DNA of 43,946 nucleotides, taken from Bacteroidales bacterium. GTDB taxonomy: Bacteria; Bacteroidota; Bacteroidia; Bacteroidales; UBA932. The translations under genes and the position numbers were made by a program. Location: NCBI GenBank assembly GCA_016281015.1, contig JAEEHS010000078.1, positions 1 to 43,946 of the forward strand, written 5' to 3'. Under the pieces are notes generated by a model. That model was not told the DNA's origin, did no database searches, and saw nothing but the letters and a program-made list of their open reading frames with translations. Positions 15,501-24,226 of this stretch are shown here, in pieces (position 1 is the stretch's first letter; each line of letters begins with the position of its first letter).

Positions 15501-16058
15501 ATGGCCCCGGAGCGCATCATACTCGGCATCGACCCCGGAACCCAGCTGCTGGGTTTCGGGGTCGTGCGTGCCAGTGGCAAGAAAGCCGAGTTTGTGGACA
15601 TGGGGGTGCTGGACCTTCGCAAAGAAAAAGATGCTTACCGGAAGCTCCAGGCCATCTACGACTGCATCAGCGAGGTCTGCAAAAGCTATCATCCGACGGA
15701 ACTGGCCATCGAGTCGCCTTTCTACGGGAAGAATGCGCAGGTGGTCCTGAAACTCGGCCGGGCCCAGGGAGCGGCGATGATCGCCGCGCTGGAAAGCGGA
15801 GTGGGTTCCGTGACGGAATATGCACCCCGCAAGGCGAAGGAAGCCATTGTCGGCAATGGCGCCGCCTCCAAGGAGCAGGTACAGATGATGCTGGAGAAGA
15901 GCCTTGGACAGGCCCTTCCGGCGGAGCACCTGGACGCCACCGATGCCGTGGCGATTGCGCTGTGCCATTTTTTTGAAACAAACCGTCCTGTCGCCATCCC
16001 CAGGGGAAAGGGCGGATGGGAACAATTCCTGAAAGACCATCCGGAGCGGGTCAAATAA
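15501..16058 (+). CDS. ruvC: Crossover junction endodeoxyribonuclease RuvC
   Basis: Holliday junction resolvase of 185 residues that works with RuvAB at the end of recombination. The four acidic catalytic residues are in place: Asp11 in GIDPGT, Glu71 in IESPFYGKNAQ, and Asp145 and Asp148 in LDATDAVAIALCH. The ATG at 15501 directly precedes the conserved core; an in-frame TTG at 15492 inside serS is less likely. The C-terminal extension of about 25 residues (PRGKGGWEQFLKDH) is Bacteroidota-like. No clear terminator follows. Confidence 0.95.
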   Translation: MAPERIILGIDPGTQLLGFGVVRASGKKAEFVDMGVLDLRKEKDAYRKLQAIYDCISEVCKSYHPTELAIESPFYGKNAQVVLKLGRAQGAAMIAALESGVGSVTEYAPRKAKEAIVGNGAASKEQVQMMLEKSLGQALPAEHLDATDAVAIALCHFFETNRPVAIPRGKGGWEQFLKDHPERVK

Positions 16059-16080
16059 TGATTCTCCGGAATTAAACTTC

Positions 16081-16096
16081 ACACGCGCGCTCGTGT
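16081..16096. repeat. Short inverted repeat between ruvC and the next gene
   Basis: ACACG (16081-16085) and CGTGT (16092-16096) flank CGCGCT. There is no T-run on either strand close enough to make it a normal terminator. It lies 28 bases before the ATG at 16125 and could be a leader hairpin or operator. Confidence 0.3.
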
Positions 16097-16124
16097 CTAA
16101 GAAAAACGTATATTGAACGAACGT

Positions 16125-19109
16125 ATGAACAGATTCTTTGCAGCCATTCTGGCTCTTTTCCTTTCTGTCGTGGCTTTTGGCCAGACTTATTCCGTGAGCG
16201 TAAAACTGCAGGATGCCGCCAGCGGCGAACCTGTCGGCTTTGCGACGGTTTCCCTGACTCCGGCCAAAGGTTCGGCCAAGTATGCCCTTTCCGACCATGA
16301 GGGCAAGGCCGTCGTCGAAAAACTTCGCGAGGGAACCTATACATTCAAGGCGGAAATCATGGGCTATAAGCCTTTTACGCAGGAGGTGAAACTGGAAAAG
16401 GACCTGGATCTCGGTACCGTCCGGATGGAATTGGACCAGGAAATCCTGGATGCCGCCAAGGTGTCTGCGACGGGCAATCCCATCGTCATCAAAAAAGATA
16501 CGGTGGAGTACAATGCCTCTTCGTTCAAGATTTCCGACAACCACGTCCTGGAGGACCTTCTGAAGAAACTGCCCGGCATCGAGGTGGCGGAGGACGGGTC
16601 CATCACGGCGAACGGCGAGACCATCAAGAAGATCACCATTGATGGCAAGACCTTCTTCCTGGACGATCCGACCCTGGCCTCCAAGAACCTTCCCGCTAAG
16701 ATCGTGGACAAGGTCAAGGTGGTGAAGAAGAAATCGGAGCAGGCGGAATTCACGGGCATCGATGACGGCGAGGATGAGACGGTCATCGACCTCAGTGTGA
16801 AAAAGGGGATGATGAATGGTATTTTCGGCAATGTGATGGCCGGTGGCGGTCATGACATTCCTTCCGATGCCGCCGCCATGAACGACTGGCGTTACCAGGG
16901 CGCTTTCATGGGCGGCCGCTTCACCGAATCAAGCCAGATCAGCATCCTAGCCAACGGCAACAACACCAACAACCGGGGCTTCAACGACATGGCCGGCTCC
17001 ATGATGAACTCCATGATGGGCTCTTCCGGCGGCATGGGCCGCGGCAGCGGCGGCTTCGGCCGCGGCAGCAATGGCGTCACGACCTCCTGGATGGGCGGCG
17101 TCAACGGGAACTGGGACCTGTTGGACAAAAAGATGCAACTCGGCGGGAACTACCTCTACAATGGTTCCAAGACCGATGTCCTGGAGGACAGTTACAAGGA
17201 AACCTACCTGACGGACGGCTCCACCTTGATCAATGACAACGACGGTTTTTCCAACCGGAACACCTACGGTCATCGTTTCGGCATCCAACTGGACCATAAG
17301 TTCTCCGAGAATACGTCCATCCTCTTCCGCCCGCAGGTGAATTTCGGCGGCGGAGACTATACCCAGAGTTCCCGTTTCTCGACCCTGACCCGCGCGGCGG
17401 ATGCCGAGAAGGCGGACACGACCAACCGGGGCTTCACGAACAATACCGGCGCCAACAAGAACTGGACGGCCAACGGATTTTTCCTGCTGCGTCAGCGTCT
17501 GGGTATTCCCGGCCGGACCCTGTCCCTGAGCGCAAATTACAATTTCTCCGGTAACAAACTGGGCAGCTACAACCAGAGCGTCACGCAGGGCTATGCCTCC
17601 AACCTCCCTTCCGGCACGCCGGAGCTGGTGAACCAGCGGATAGACCAGCAGTCCAAGTCTTCCAGCATTTCCTCCCGGCTCGTGTATACCGAACCGCTCG
17701 GGAATGTCTTCTACCTGGAAGGGAGTTACCGGATTTCATGGAACCGCAACACCACGAGCAAAGACGCTTTCAATAGCGGCCTGCCTTTCGATTACAGTCT
17801 TCCGGGAGCCAGCATGACTTACCTGCCGGACGGCGAGGTCCCGGATCCGGATTACACCAACGCCATCCTGAACTGGAGCCTGAATCACAGCGCCGGCGTG
17901 GCCTTCATGTACCAGCAAGGAAAGAACCGTGCCCAGCTGGGTGTGTCCATGAATCCGACCAAGACCCACAACGAGACCAACGGCCGTAGCTATGATGACT
18001 TCCGCATCAACTGGGCGCCGCGTGTGATGGTCTTCCATGACTTCACCGACAATGCCAATATCCGGCTCTTCTATTTCGGCCGGAGTGCCCAGCCGTCCAC
18101 CTCGCAGCTCATGCCGGTGCTGGACAACAGCAACCCCCTGTCCATGGCGCTCGGTAATCCCTACCTGACGCCGTATTTCAACCACAATGTCCGTGGTGAT
18201 CTGGAATACTCCAACAAGCAGACCTTCTTCTCGGCCCGTCTCCATCTGGAAGGTACCCTGGTCCAGGATCCGCTTGTCAGCGCGCTCTGGTATGAAAAAG
18301 GCCGGCAGTATTCCATGCCGGTCAACGGACAGAACTCCTTCTCATCGAATGTCCGGCTGGTTATCAATGCGCCGATCGCGAAGTCGAATTTCTCGCTGAT
18401 GAATGTCATGCGGGCTTCCTATTCCAAGTCCGGCAGTTATATCGGTTCCGCCGCCACGACGGGTATCGCCGACAAGTATTTCAACGCGGACAAGACCTCC
18501 TTTGATTACGAAGGGTTCCATAAGAACGAGGATTTCAATGCCCTCTTCGATGTGAATACGACCCGTTCCCTGACGGTCATGGAGCGTTTCCGGGCGACCT
18601 TCCGGAGCGACAACCTGGAGATCATGCTGGGCGGCCGTACCCGCTTTAACAAGCCTTGGTACACGCTGGAGACGGCGGTTTCCAATGCGACCTGGTCCAA
18701 CCAGGTGAATGGGTCCATCAGCTGGACCATCGGGGACAGCGGTTTCGAACTGACCACCGATGCGGACTACAACTGGTACCGCGGCTACACGACGCCCCAG
18801 CCTTCCGAACTGGTGTGGAATGCGACCCTTTCCAAGCTGATCCTGAAAAAGCAGGCGACCATCGCCCTGAAGGCCTACGATATTCTGGACCAGGCCAAGA
18901 ACCTGACGGTGACTGACGCCTCCAACTATCATTCCGAGGTGCGGAACAACACCCTGGGCCGCTACGTGATTCTTTCCTTTACCTGGCGCTTCGGCAATTT
19001 CGGCAAGGCCGGGCAGCAGATGCGCGCCCGGATGGGCCAGGGTGGCCCCGGCGGCGGCCCCGGTGGCCGTGGCGGCATGATGATGGGCGGCGGAGGACGG
19101 CGTTTCTAA
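16125..19109 (+). CDS. Large outer-membrane beta-barrel protein with CarboxypepD_reg-like N-terminus
   Basis: Predicted outer-membrane protein of 994 residues related to TonB-dependent receptors (the outer-membrane beta-barrel family of Bacteroidota). A signal peptide (MNRFFAAILALFLSVVAFG) is followed by a CarboxypepD_reg-like beta-sandwich (about 22-105, with SGEPVGFATVSL and LREGTYTFKAEIMGYKP). A plug-like region (about 110-225, with VLEDLLKKLPGIEVAEDGSI) and a long barrel come next. There is no clear TonB box. Two Gly/Met-rich stretches stand out: one at about residues 288-325 (SSGGMGRGSGGFGRGS) and one at the extreme C-terminus (GPGGGPGGRGG, then MMMGGGG). The ATG at 16125 is used because it begins the signal peptide. 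The substrate is unknown, with no coupled SusD partner. It ends directly against the opposing permease gene. Confidence 0.8.
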   Translation: MNRFFAAILALFLSVVAFGQTYSVSVKLQDAASGEPVGFATVSLTPAKGSAKYALSDHEGKAVVEKLREGTYTFKAEIMGYKPFTQEVKLEKDLDLGTVRMELDQEILDAAKVSATGNPIVIKKDTVEYNASSFKISDNHVLEDLLKKLPGIEVAEDGSITANGETIKKITIDGKTFFLDDPTLASKNLPAKIVDKVKVVKKKSEQAEFTGIDDGEDETVIDLSVKKGMMNGIFGNVMAGGGHDIPSDAAAMNDWRYQGAFMGGRFTESSQISILANGNNTNNRGFNDMAGSMMNSMMGSSGGMGRGSGGFGRGSNGVTTSWMGGVNGNWDLLDKKMQLGGNYLYNGSKTDVLEDSYKETYLTDGSTLINDNDGFSNRNTYGHRFGIQLDHKFSENTSILFRPQVNFGGGDYTQSSRFSTLTRAADAEKADTTNRGFTNNTGANKNWTANGFFLLRQRLGIPGRTLSLSANYNFSGNKLGSYNQSVTQGYASNLPSGTPELVNQRIDQQSKSSSISSRLVYTEPLGNVFYLEGSYRISWNRNTTSKDAFNSGLPFDYSLPGASMTYLPDGEVPDPDYTNAILNWSLNHSAGVAFMYQQGKNRAQLGVSMNPTKTHNETNGRSYDDFRINWAPRVMVFHDFTDNANIRLFYFGRSAQPSTSQLMPVLDNSNPLSMALGNPYLTPYFNHNVRGDLEYSNKQTFFSARLHLEGTLVQDPLVSALWYEKGRQYSMPVNGQNSFSSNVRLVINAPIAKSNFSLMNVMRASYSKSGSYIGSAATTGIADKYFNADKTSFDYEGFHKNEDFNALFDVNTTRSLTVMERFRATFRSDNLEIMLGGRTRFNKPWYTLETAVSNATWSNQVNGSISWTIGDSGFELTTDADYNWYRGYTTPQPSELVWNATLSKLILKKQATIALKAYDILDQAKNLTVTDASNYHSEVRNNTLGRYVILSFTWRFGNFGKAGQQMRARMGQGGPGGGPGGRGGMMMGGGGRRF

Positions 19110-19895
19110 TCAGCGACGCATGAACGTGATGGCCATCAGCGGTAGCGCAATGATGGCCATCGTTGCGCTGATGGGGAGGTAAATGCCGAAAGAGGCGTAT
19201 TGGACGACCAGATAGGTAATCAGCAGGAGGCCGATCCCCATGGCGCTGGAAATCAGATAATGCTTCCGGATATCCGCGGATTTGCAGAGGATCCGGCTGA
19301 TGTTCGGCACCCCCAGTGAAATGAATCCGATCGGGCCGCAGATACTCACGGCCGAAGTCACCAGGCACATAATCATCAGCAGCGAGACAGCTTTCCGGAA
19401 GTTCGACAGTTCGATTTCTCCCTGGAAGTGTCGGGACAGGTCGCGGGCGGAAAGGAGCGCCGCAGCGACGCCGGCGGCAAACAGGCACAGGGAGAAAAAG
19501 ATATCGGCGGTGGTGACGCCTTCCAGCCGGAAATTCGCTGCACCCCAGAGATAATACTGCTTGAGGAGGTCTCCGCTGGGAGCATTCGTCACGACAATGG
19601 TTCCGAGCGACCCGATGAAAGTCCCGAAGAGGATGCCGAAGGTGATCAGATTCTGCGTAGACACCCGGAGCGTCACCAGGAAGCAAACGAGGGTACAGAC
19701 CAAGGTGCAGATGAAACTGCCCACGGTCAGCGAGCACCACCCGCTCATCGTCGCGGCGGCAGCGCCGAGACAGGCGGCGCTGCCAAGTCCGAGACTGTAC
19801 ACATCCCCCAGCTGGTTCCTCCAGAGATACTGCATCTGGATGCCGCCGACCGGAAGGGCGATACCGCTGAGAATAACGTAGAGAATGCTGAGCAT
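19110..19895 (-). CDS. Short FecCD/BtuC-type ABC permease, first membrane segment absent
   Basis: Inner-membrane permease of 261 residues; BtuC/FecCD members usually have about 320-350. The C-terminal two thirds are typical: CGPIGFISLGVPNISRIL is the family signature around the coupling loop, and the chain ends PLMAITFMRR like a complete FecCD. The N-terminus begins at the second membrane helix (LSGIALPVGGIQMQYLWRNQLGDVYSLG, matching the family's GxxLxxxGxxxQxLxxNPLA region). TM1 and its loop are therefore missing, leaving about eight helices. The start is fixed by the TAATG overlap with the btuG-like stop, and the upstream frame reaches a stop at 19932-19934, so there is no hidden longer start. 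Position after btuB and a BtuG-like gene implies cobalamin transport. No BtuD ATPase or BtuF is present in the window. Confidence 0.8.
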   Translation of the reverse strand: MLSILYVILSGIALPVGGIQMQYLWRNQLGDVYSLGLGSAACLGAAAATMSGWCSLTVGSFICTLVCTLVCFLVTLRVSTQNLITFGILFGTFIGSLGTIVVTNAPSGDLLKQYYLWGAANFRLEGVTTADIFFSLCLFAAGVAAALLSARDLSRHFQGEIELSNFRKAVSLLMIMCLVTSAVSICGPIGFISLGVPNISRILCKSADIRKHYLISSAMGIGLLLITYLVVQYASFGIYLPISATMAIIALPLMAITFMRR

Positions 19896-20965
19896 TATTC
19901 GAGGACTTTCAGGGGATTGATGCCTTTGCTGTCAAACGAGGCCGCCTTCTTTCCCGTCGTGAGGTCGAATAGATAGACATCTCCGGTGTTGGTGTAGTCC
20001 GAGCAGCCGACGGCCAGATAGTGCTGGCTGACGCTGAGCGAATAGGCTTTCGGGAGGGTCGTCCCGTCGGTGACGAACTGGCCCTTGCGCTCCAGGGTGG
20101 CTGCATCATAGATCCATACCGTTCCGGGAAGTGGCTGCCAGTCCGTATCATAGCCGCCGCACAAGACATAGAGTTTGCTCCCGTCCGAGGCGATGCCCGC
20201 GGGGCTTCCTTCTACGGCAAGGTCTTTTACTTCAAACGTTTCTGCATCAATACACTGGACTTTTTCATTGACCGCCGGATTTGTGTAATCCCCGAAACTG
20301 AGCACAAAGAGGTTCTTTCCGACGCTACACATCAGGGAGGGGTCGGTGTTGACCGTAATGGTGGATATCGGCTGGAGGGTGGCGGGGTTGATGACAGAGA
20401 CCGTGTTGTTGAATCCCGGCAGATAGCCGCCGGAATCGGCCGTGAAGATTTTCCCGCTGCACCAGACGACGGCGTCCGGATTGGGGCCGACCTCCGTGAG
20501 CCGCACGGCATAGGTGGTAGGGTCGATTTCGCCGAGATAGCCTTCGTAATAGGTCACATAGACCTTCCCGCCACCGGAGCAGAGATAGCGTGGAGAGAGC
20601 GTCGTCTCACCCTTTTTGGCCACGATGGACTTTTTGATTTTCAGGTTCCGGTCCGTTACGAAAACGACCTTGGATACGTTGACGGAAATATAAAGCTGTT
20701 CGCCGACGGCGATGAAGTCCTGGGCCGTATCGCCCAGCGGCATGCCGTCATTGGCGGCGGAGAAGGCGTTTGACGCAACACTCCGGGTCTCGGGATCGTA
20801 AAGGCTGATGGAGGCGTTGTTCTTTTCGAACGCGCCGTTGTTTAGGACATAGACGCCCGGGAAAGTGACCACCGGGTCGATGATGCGCGTCGGCTCCTCC
20901 TTTTTCGTGGAACAGGAAAACAAAAAGAGCGCGGCAAGCAGCAGGGCAGATACATTGGTTTTCAT
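19895..20965 (-). CDS. btuG: BtuG-like surface lipoprotein, YncE/DUF5074-type beta-propeller
   Basis: Predicted lipoprotein of 356 residues: lipobox LFSC with Cys18, followed by STKKEEP, which resembles the Lys/acidic surface-export signal of Bacteroidota lipoproteins. The body has repeated propeller blades, for example NNASISLYDPETRSV, NNTVSVINPATLQPIST, VQCIDAETFEVKDL, TVWIYDAATLERKG and DVYLFDLTTGKKAAS. In gut Bacteroides, BtuG is a propeller lipoprotein that binds cobalamin with very high affinity and sits on BtuB. The same gene order directly after btuB under a cobalamin riboswitch supports that role here. Its ATG is 10 bases after btuB, and its stop overlaps the permease start by one base. 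The fold and context are strong; orthology to the studied BtuG is inferred. Confidence 0.78.
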   Translation of the reverse strand: MKTNVSALLLAALFLFSCSTKKEEPTRIIDPVVTFPGVYVLNNGAFEKNNASISLYDPETRSVASNAFSAANDGMPLGDTAQDFIAVGEQLYISVNVSKVVFVTDRNLKIKKSIVAKKGETTLSPRYLCSGGGKVYVTYYEGYLGEIDPTTYAVRLTEVGPNPDAVVWCSGKIFTADSGGYLPGFNNTVSVINPATLQPISTITVNTDPSLMCSVGKNLFVLSFGDYTNPAVNEKVQCIDAETFEVKDLAVEGSPAGIASDGSKLYVLCGGYDTDWQPLPGTVWIYDAATLERKGQFVTDGTTLPKAYSLSVSQHYLAVGCSDYTNTGDVYLFDLTTGKKAASFDSKGINPLKVLE

Positions 20966-20975
20966 GATATGGGAA

Positions 20976-22955
20976 TTAATATTGAATTTTCATGCTAAGG
21001 CGCAGTTGCCGGGAGGGCATGGGGTAACTGCGGACAATTTCATATTGTACTCCGCCGAGATTCAGGACTTCTGCCCCGAGGCTCAGGTTCATTCCTCGCA
21101 GGGAAATCTCCCAGCGGAGGGAAAGGTTCTGGTCCAGATAGGCCGGAAGCAGGTTTTCTTCGATATTCTGCGGCTGGAAGTAGCGCTTCCCGACGGCGAT
21201 GAGCGTATATTGCAGGGAAAGCCTCCTGGAAATAACTGACAGCGAGGCGCTACCGCTGTGAAGCGGGGAATAGGGAATCTGATGGCCATAATTCTTGGCC
21301 GTGGGGTCGGAACGGTCCACGGCTTTCATCCAGGACCAGGACGCCTCGCCGCGCATCCGCCAGGGTCCGATGAGGGCCATGTTGACGCCCGCGGAGAGGT
21401 CCACCCCTGTCATCCGGACCTTTCCCAGGTTCCGCATCCGCCAGACAAAGAGGGTCGGGACGGCCAGGATCTTGTCTTTTACCCGGTTGTAGTAGCCGTC
21501 TGCGGTCAGGTGGATTTCCAAGGGGCCGAAGACCTGCTGCCAGGTCAGCCCGCCGCCGCTTTGGAAAGCCCGCTCCGGGGCCAGGGAGACGGTCCCGATG
21601 CGGTCGTAGTAGAGGTCGTTGAAAGTCGGGACGCGGAAGCCATCTTTGACAAATGCTCTGAGCCGGAGTCCCTTCACAGGCATCCAGGACAGGCTGAACG
21701 CCGGGCTTAGGTGTTCCCGCTCCGGGGCCGCTTCTCCTATTTCGACCCATTCGTGCATGAGCGTCCCCGCCAGGGAAACCGTGGCCTTGAAACGTTCTGT
21801 CTCCCATTGGGCGCTCAGCGCCCCCACGCTGCCGAAACGGCTTGGAAAGGGACAGGAGGGGAGAGTCGCCCAAAGATGGGCCAGGCTGAGGTCTTCGGCG
21901 CCCGCTATGCGGAACACGCCCGCTCCCAGGGGAAGGCTGTACTGGAGGATGCCGCCGAGGGTCAGGCTCTGCTGCTCGTAGCGGTCATCGACGGTCTCCG
22001 GATAAGCTGGGTCCGTGTCGGTAAAACGGGTCCAGGCATATTGATAGCGGCCGGCAAGGCGGAGTTTCCAGCGTCCGCTTTCGCGGGTGTAGCTTCCCCG
22101 AAGGCTGGCATTCCGGTCCTGGAGCCGCTCGGTCGCGCCCCGCGCATAATAAATAACAGGTCCGGGCAGTCCGCGCCCGGACAGGATCCCTTCAGCCGCG
22201 ACGAGGATCTTTCCGCCCCGTCGGGTGTTGCCCGTCAGTTGCAGCGAAGGCTTGACGGTGGAGACATCGCCGCCTTCCCGCCGCTGAATCTCTTCCTGTC
22301 CCGTTTCCAGGCTCCGTGTCCGGAAAGGATAGTCTCCCCGGCTGGTCAGGTAACTGCCCGAGAAGGAAATGCCCCAGCCCGGGGCCAGTTGTCCATCCAG
22401 CCGGAGGGAAGGTTTGAATGTCCGGAAGGAACCTCCCATGAGCGAGGCTTCCATCCGGAGAGGGGCCTTGCTGAAATCCGGTTCTTTGCTTTCCAGGGAG
22501 AGAATGCTGCCGGAAGTATAAGTGGAGGCAGGGCGGAAAATCTCATCCGAGGATCCGATTTCCATGAGGATGCCTTCGGTCTGGTCCAGGTCGAGGTCGG
22601 AAAGGTCGATGCTGCCATGCTGGCTGTCGCTGAGGAGAATCCCGTCCAGGCAGAGGACCGTATGCGCGGCGCCGAGGCCCCGTGCGGACACGGTTTTCAG
22701 TCCGCCGATCCCGCCATAATCCTGTACCTGAAGGCCGGGCAGCGTGCGGAGGGCTTCGTGGAGATTCCGCATCCCCGCTCTCTCCAACTCGGCGGCGGAG
22801 ACGCTCCAGGCAGGCGCTCCGCTGTCCAGGAGGGAGCGTCCTTCCCGCCGGCCCACGGTGCGGGCTGCGGCGAGGGTATCACGCCCCCCCGTCACCGTCG
22901 AGTCTGCCGGTGCGTGCAGACAAAGAGTAAGCAGTAGGATGGCTGCCGGTAACAT
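20976..22955 (-). CDS. btuB: TonB-dependent cobalamin receptor BtuB
   Basis: Outer-membrane receptor of 659 residues that imports vitamin B12 with TonB energy. The signal peptide is short (MLPAAILLLTLCLHAPA). The plug domain (about 45-155) has the family pattern LERAGMRNLHEALRTLPGL, VSARGLGAAHTVLCLDGI and a later YTSGSILSLES. The 22-strand barrel follows and ends in RLSMKIQY with a terminal aromatic residue. No carboxypeptidase-like N-terminal domain is present, as expected for a BtuB and not for a SusC. Specificity comes from the cobalamin riboswitch in its leader and the BtuG-like gene that follows after 10 bases. Confidence 0.9.
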   Translation of the reverse strand: MLPAAILLLTLCLHAPADSTVTGGRDTLAAARTVGRREGRSLLDSGAPAWSVSAAELERAGMRNLHEALRTLPGLQVQDYGGIGGLKTVSARGLGAAHTVLCLDGILLSDSQHGSIDLSDLDLDQTEGILMEIGSSDEIFRPASTYTSGSILSLESKEPDFSKAPLRMEASLMGGSFRTFKPSLRLDGQLAPGWGISFSGSYLTSRGDYPFRTRSLETGQEEIQRREGGDVSTVKPSLQLTGNTRRGGKILVAAEGILSGRGLPGPVIYYARGATERLQDRNASLRGSYTRESGRWKLRLAGRYQYAWTRFTDTDPAYPETVDDRYEQQSLTLGGILQYSLPLGAGVFRIAGAEDLSLAHLWATLPSCPFPSRFGSVGALSAQWETERFKATVSLAGTLMHEWVEIGEAAPEREHLSPAFSLSWMPVKGLRLRAFVKDGFRVPTFNDLYYDRIGTVSLAPERAFQSGGGLTWQQVFGPLEIHLTADGYYNRVKDKILAVPTLFVWRMRNLGKVRMTGVDLSAGVNMALIGPWRMRGEASWSWMKAVDRSDPTAKNYGHQIPYSPLHSGSASLSVISRRLSLQYTLIAVGKRYFQPQNIEENLLPAYLDQNLSLRWEISLRGMNLSLGAEVLNLGGVQYEIVRSYPMPSRQLRLSMKIQY

Positions 22956-23006
22956 CTTTTACAATCCGAGTCCTGCCTGCCCCCGGGCAAGAACCTGGTT
23001 TGACTT

Positions 23007-23172
23007 GATCCGGGCAGGTCTTCTGACTTGTTCCACCATGCAGCGCCTTCTCGCCGATCCGGCAATGGCCATGGAATCTGCATGGGTGTGGGGGAACTCA
23101 CAGCTGCGGGCACAGTTCCGGATTTTCACCGGCTTCCCTTTTCACCTTCCGTAGCGGAAGACACCTGGATCC
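23007..23172 (-). promoter_or_regulatory. Cobalamin (adenosylcobalamin-class) riboswitch controlling btuB
   Basis: Read on the minus strand, the leader has the conserved core AAGGGAAGCCGGTG, then AAAATCCGG and GCCCGCAGCTGTGAG (region 23097-23141). It also has the B12 box AGTCAGAAGACCTGCC near 23014-23029. GGATCC (23167-23172) can pair with GATCC (23007-23011, plus-strand text) to close the outer stem. The 3' half of the B12 box (23012-23018) is perfectly complementary over 7 bases to 22976-22982, about 21 bases before the btuB start, and could form an alternative helix. There is no T-run, so translational control is more likely than termination. It should shut off btuB, btuG and the permease when cobalamin is plentiful. 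Confidence 0.93.
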
Positions 23173-23176
23173 GGTA

Positions 23177-23184
23177 CAAAGTTA
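23177..23184 (-). promoter_or_regulatory. -7 element of the B12 uptake operon
   Basis: On the minus strand TAACTTTG matches TAnnTTTG. Transcription would start about 5 bases later, at the 5' end of the riboswitch aptamer. No -33 TTTG is seen at 19-20 bases. The element begins 8 bases after the rluD stop. Confidence 0.6.
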
Positions 23185-23191
23185 AGAAAAA

Positions 23192-24226
23192 TTACGCTAA
23201 ATAAGCGCGCCACTTTTCAATCAACTCCTGCATGTCGGCGGGAAGGTGCGAATCGAAGTGGAGGCGCTCCCCGGTGCGGGGATGGGTGAATCCGAGGGTG
23301 CGGGCATGCAGGGCCTGGCGGGGACAGATTGCGAAGCAGTTCTGGATGAACTGGCGGTATTTGGCATAAATGGTTCCCTGCCGGATCTCAGCGCCGCCGT
23401 AGCGGGCATCATTGAAGAGCGGATGCCCCAGCGAGGACATGTGGACGCGGATCTGGTGGGTCCGGCCGGTCTCCAGCCGGCATTCCACCACAGTGATGAA
23501 GCCATAGCGCTCCAGCACCCGCCAATGGGTAACGGCCCATTTCCCTTTTTCGGGATCGTCGTAGACCCGGAAGCGGAGCCGGTCGTTCGGATCCCGGCCG
23601 ATGGTTCCTTCGACGGTTCCCTCGTCCTCGGCGAGGTTACCCCACACGACGGCGGTATAGATGCGGTCGATGGAATGGACGAAAAACTGGTCGGCGAGGT
23701 GGAGCTGCGCGGCCGGGTTTTTGGCGACGACCAGAAGGCCGCTCGTGTCTTTGTCGATGCGGTGGACCAGTACGCCCATCCGTTCGTCTTCCGCGTCGGG
23801 CCCTTGCGAAAGGCCCAGGTACCCCGCCAGTGCATTGACCAGCGTACCGCTGTAATTGCCATGGCCCGGATGGACGACCATCCCGGCGGGTTTGTTGATC
23901 ACCATCACATCCTCGTCCTCATAGACAATGTCGAGGGGAATGTTCTCCGGGAGGATCTCCACGCCGCGGCGTTCGTAGGGCATCACGAAGGTGATGACAT
24001 CCTCGGGCCGGACGATGTAATTGGCCTTGACGGTCTTGTCGCCGACACGGACAAAGCCGGCTTTGATGGCAAGCTGAACCCGGTGGCGGGACGTGCGTTC
24101 CTGGTGGGAGGCGATGAATTTGTCGATACGGAGCGGTTCCTGGCCCTTGTCGGCGATGAGGCGGAAATGCTCATACATCTCTTCCTCACCATCGATGCTC
24201 AGTACGGGATCGAATTCGTCTGTCAT
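23192..24226 (-). CDS. rluD: RluD-type 23S rRNA pseudouridine synthase
   Basis: RluA-family enzyme of 344 residues that converts uridines in 23S rRNA to pseudouridine. An S4 RNA-binding domain (about 31-95, with PLRIDKFIASH and VKANYIVRPEDVI) precedes the catalytic domain. That domain has the family motif HRIDKDTSGLLV, with catalytic Asp158, and later TGRTHQIRVHMSSLGHPLFND. I choose the ATG at 24226, which overlaps the PASTA gene stop as ATGA; the frame is open for 46 more codons, but that stretch lies within the PASTA gene and is unlike the family. RluD is chosen over RluA or RluC by the S4 domain and length; the exact target uridines are inferred. Confidence 0.92.
   Translation of the reverse strand: MTDEFDPVLSIDGEEEMYEHFRLIADKGQEPLRIDKFIASHQERTSRHRVQLAIKAGFVRVGDKTVKANYIVRPEDVITFVMPYERRGVEILPENIPLDIVYEDEDVMVINKPAGMVVHPGHGNYSGTLVNALAGYLGLSQGPDAEDERMGVLVHRIDKDTSGLLVVAKNPAAQLHLADQFFVHSIDRIYTAVVWGNLAEDEGTVEGTIGRDPNDRLRFRVYDDPEKGKWAVTHWRVLERYGFITVVECRLETGRTHQIRVHMSSLGHPLFNDARYGGAEIRQGTIYAKYRQFIQNCFAICPRQALHARTLGFTHPRTGERLHFDSHLPADMQELIEKWRAYLA

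Noticed and set aside
16081..16096. The ACACG/CGTGT hairpin as a terminator for ruvC.
   Set aside because: It has only 5 base pairs and no T-run on either strand.
19896..19934. A longer N-terminus or frameshift that would restore the first helix of the B12 permease.
   Set aside because: Reading upstream in frame gives no start codon before a TGA at 19932-19934, and the text there is the end of the propeller gene in another frame with no membrane-like sequence.
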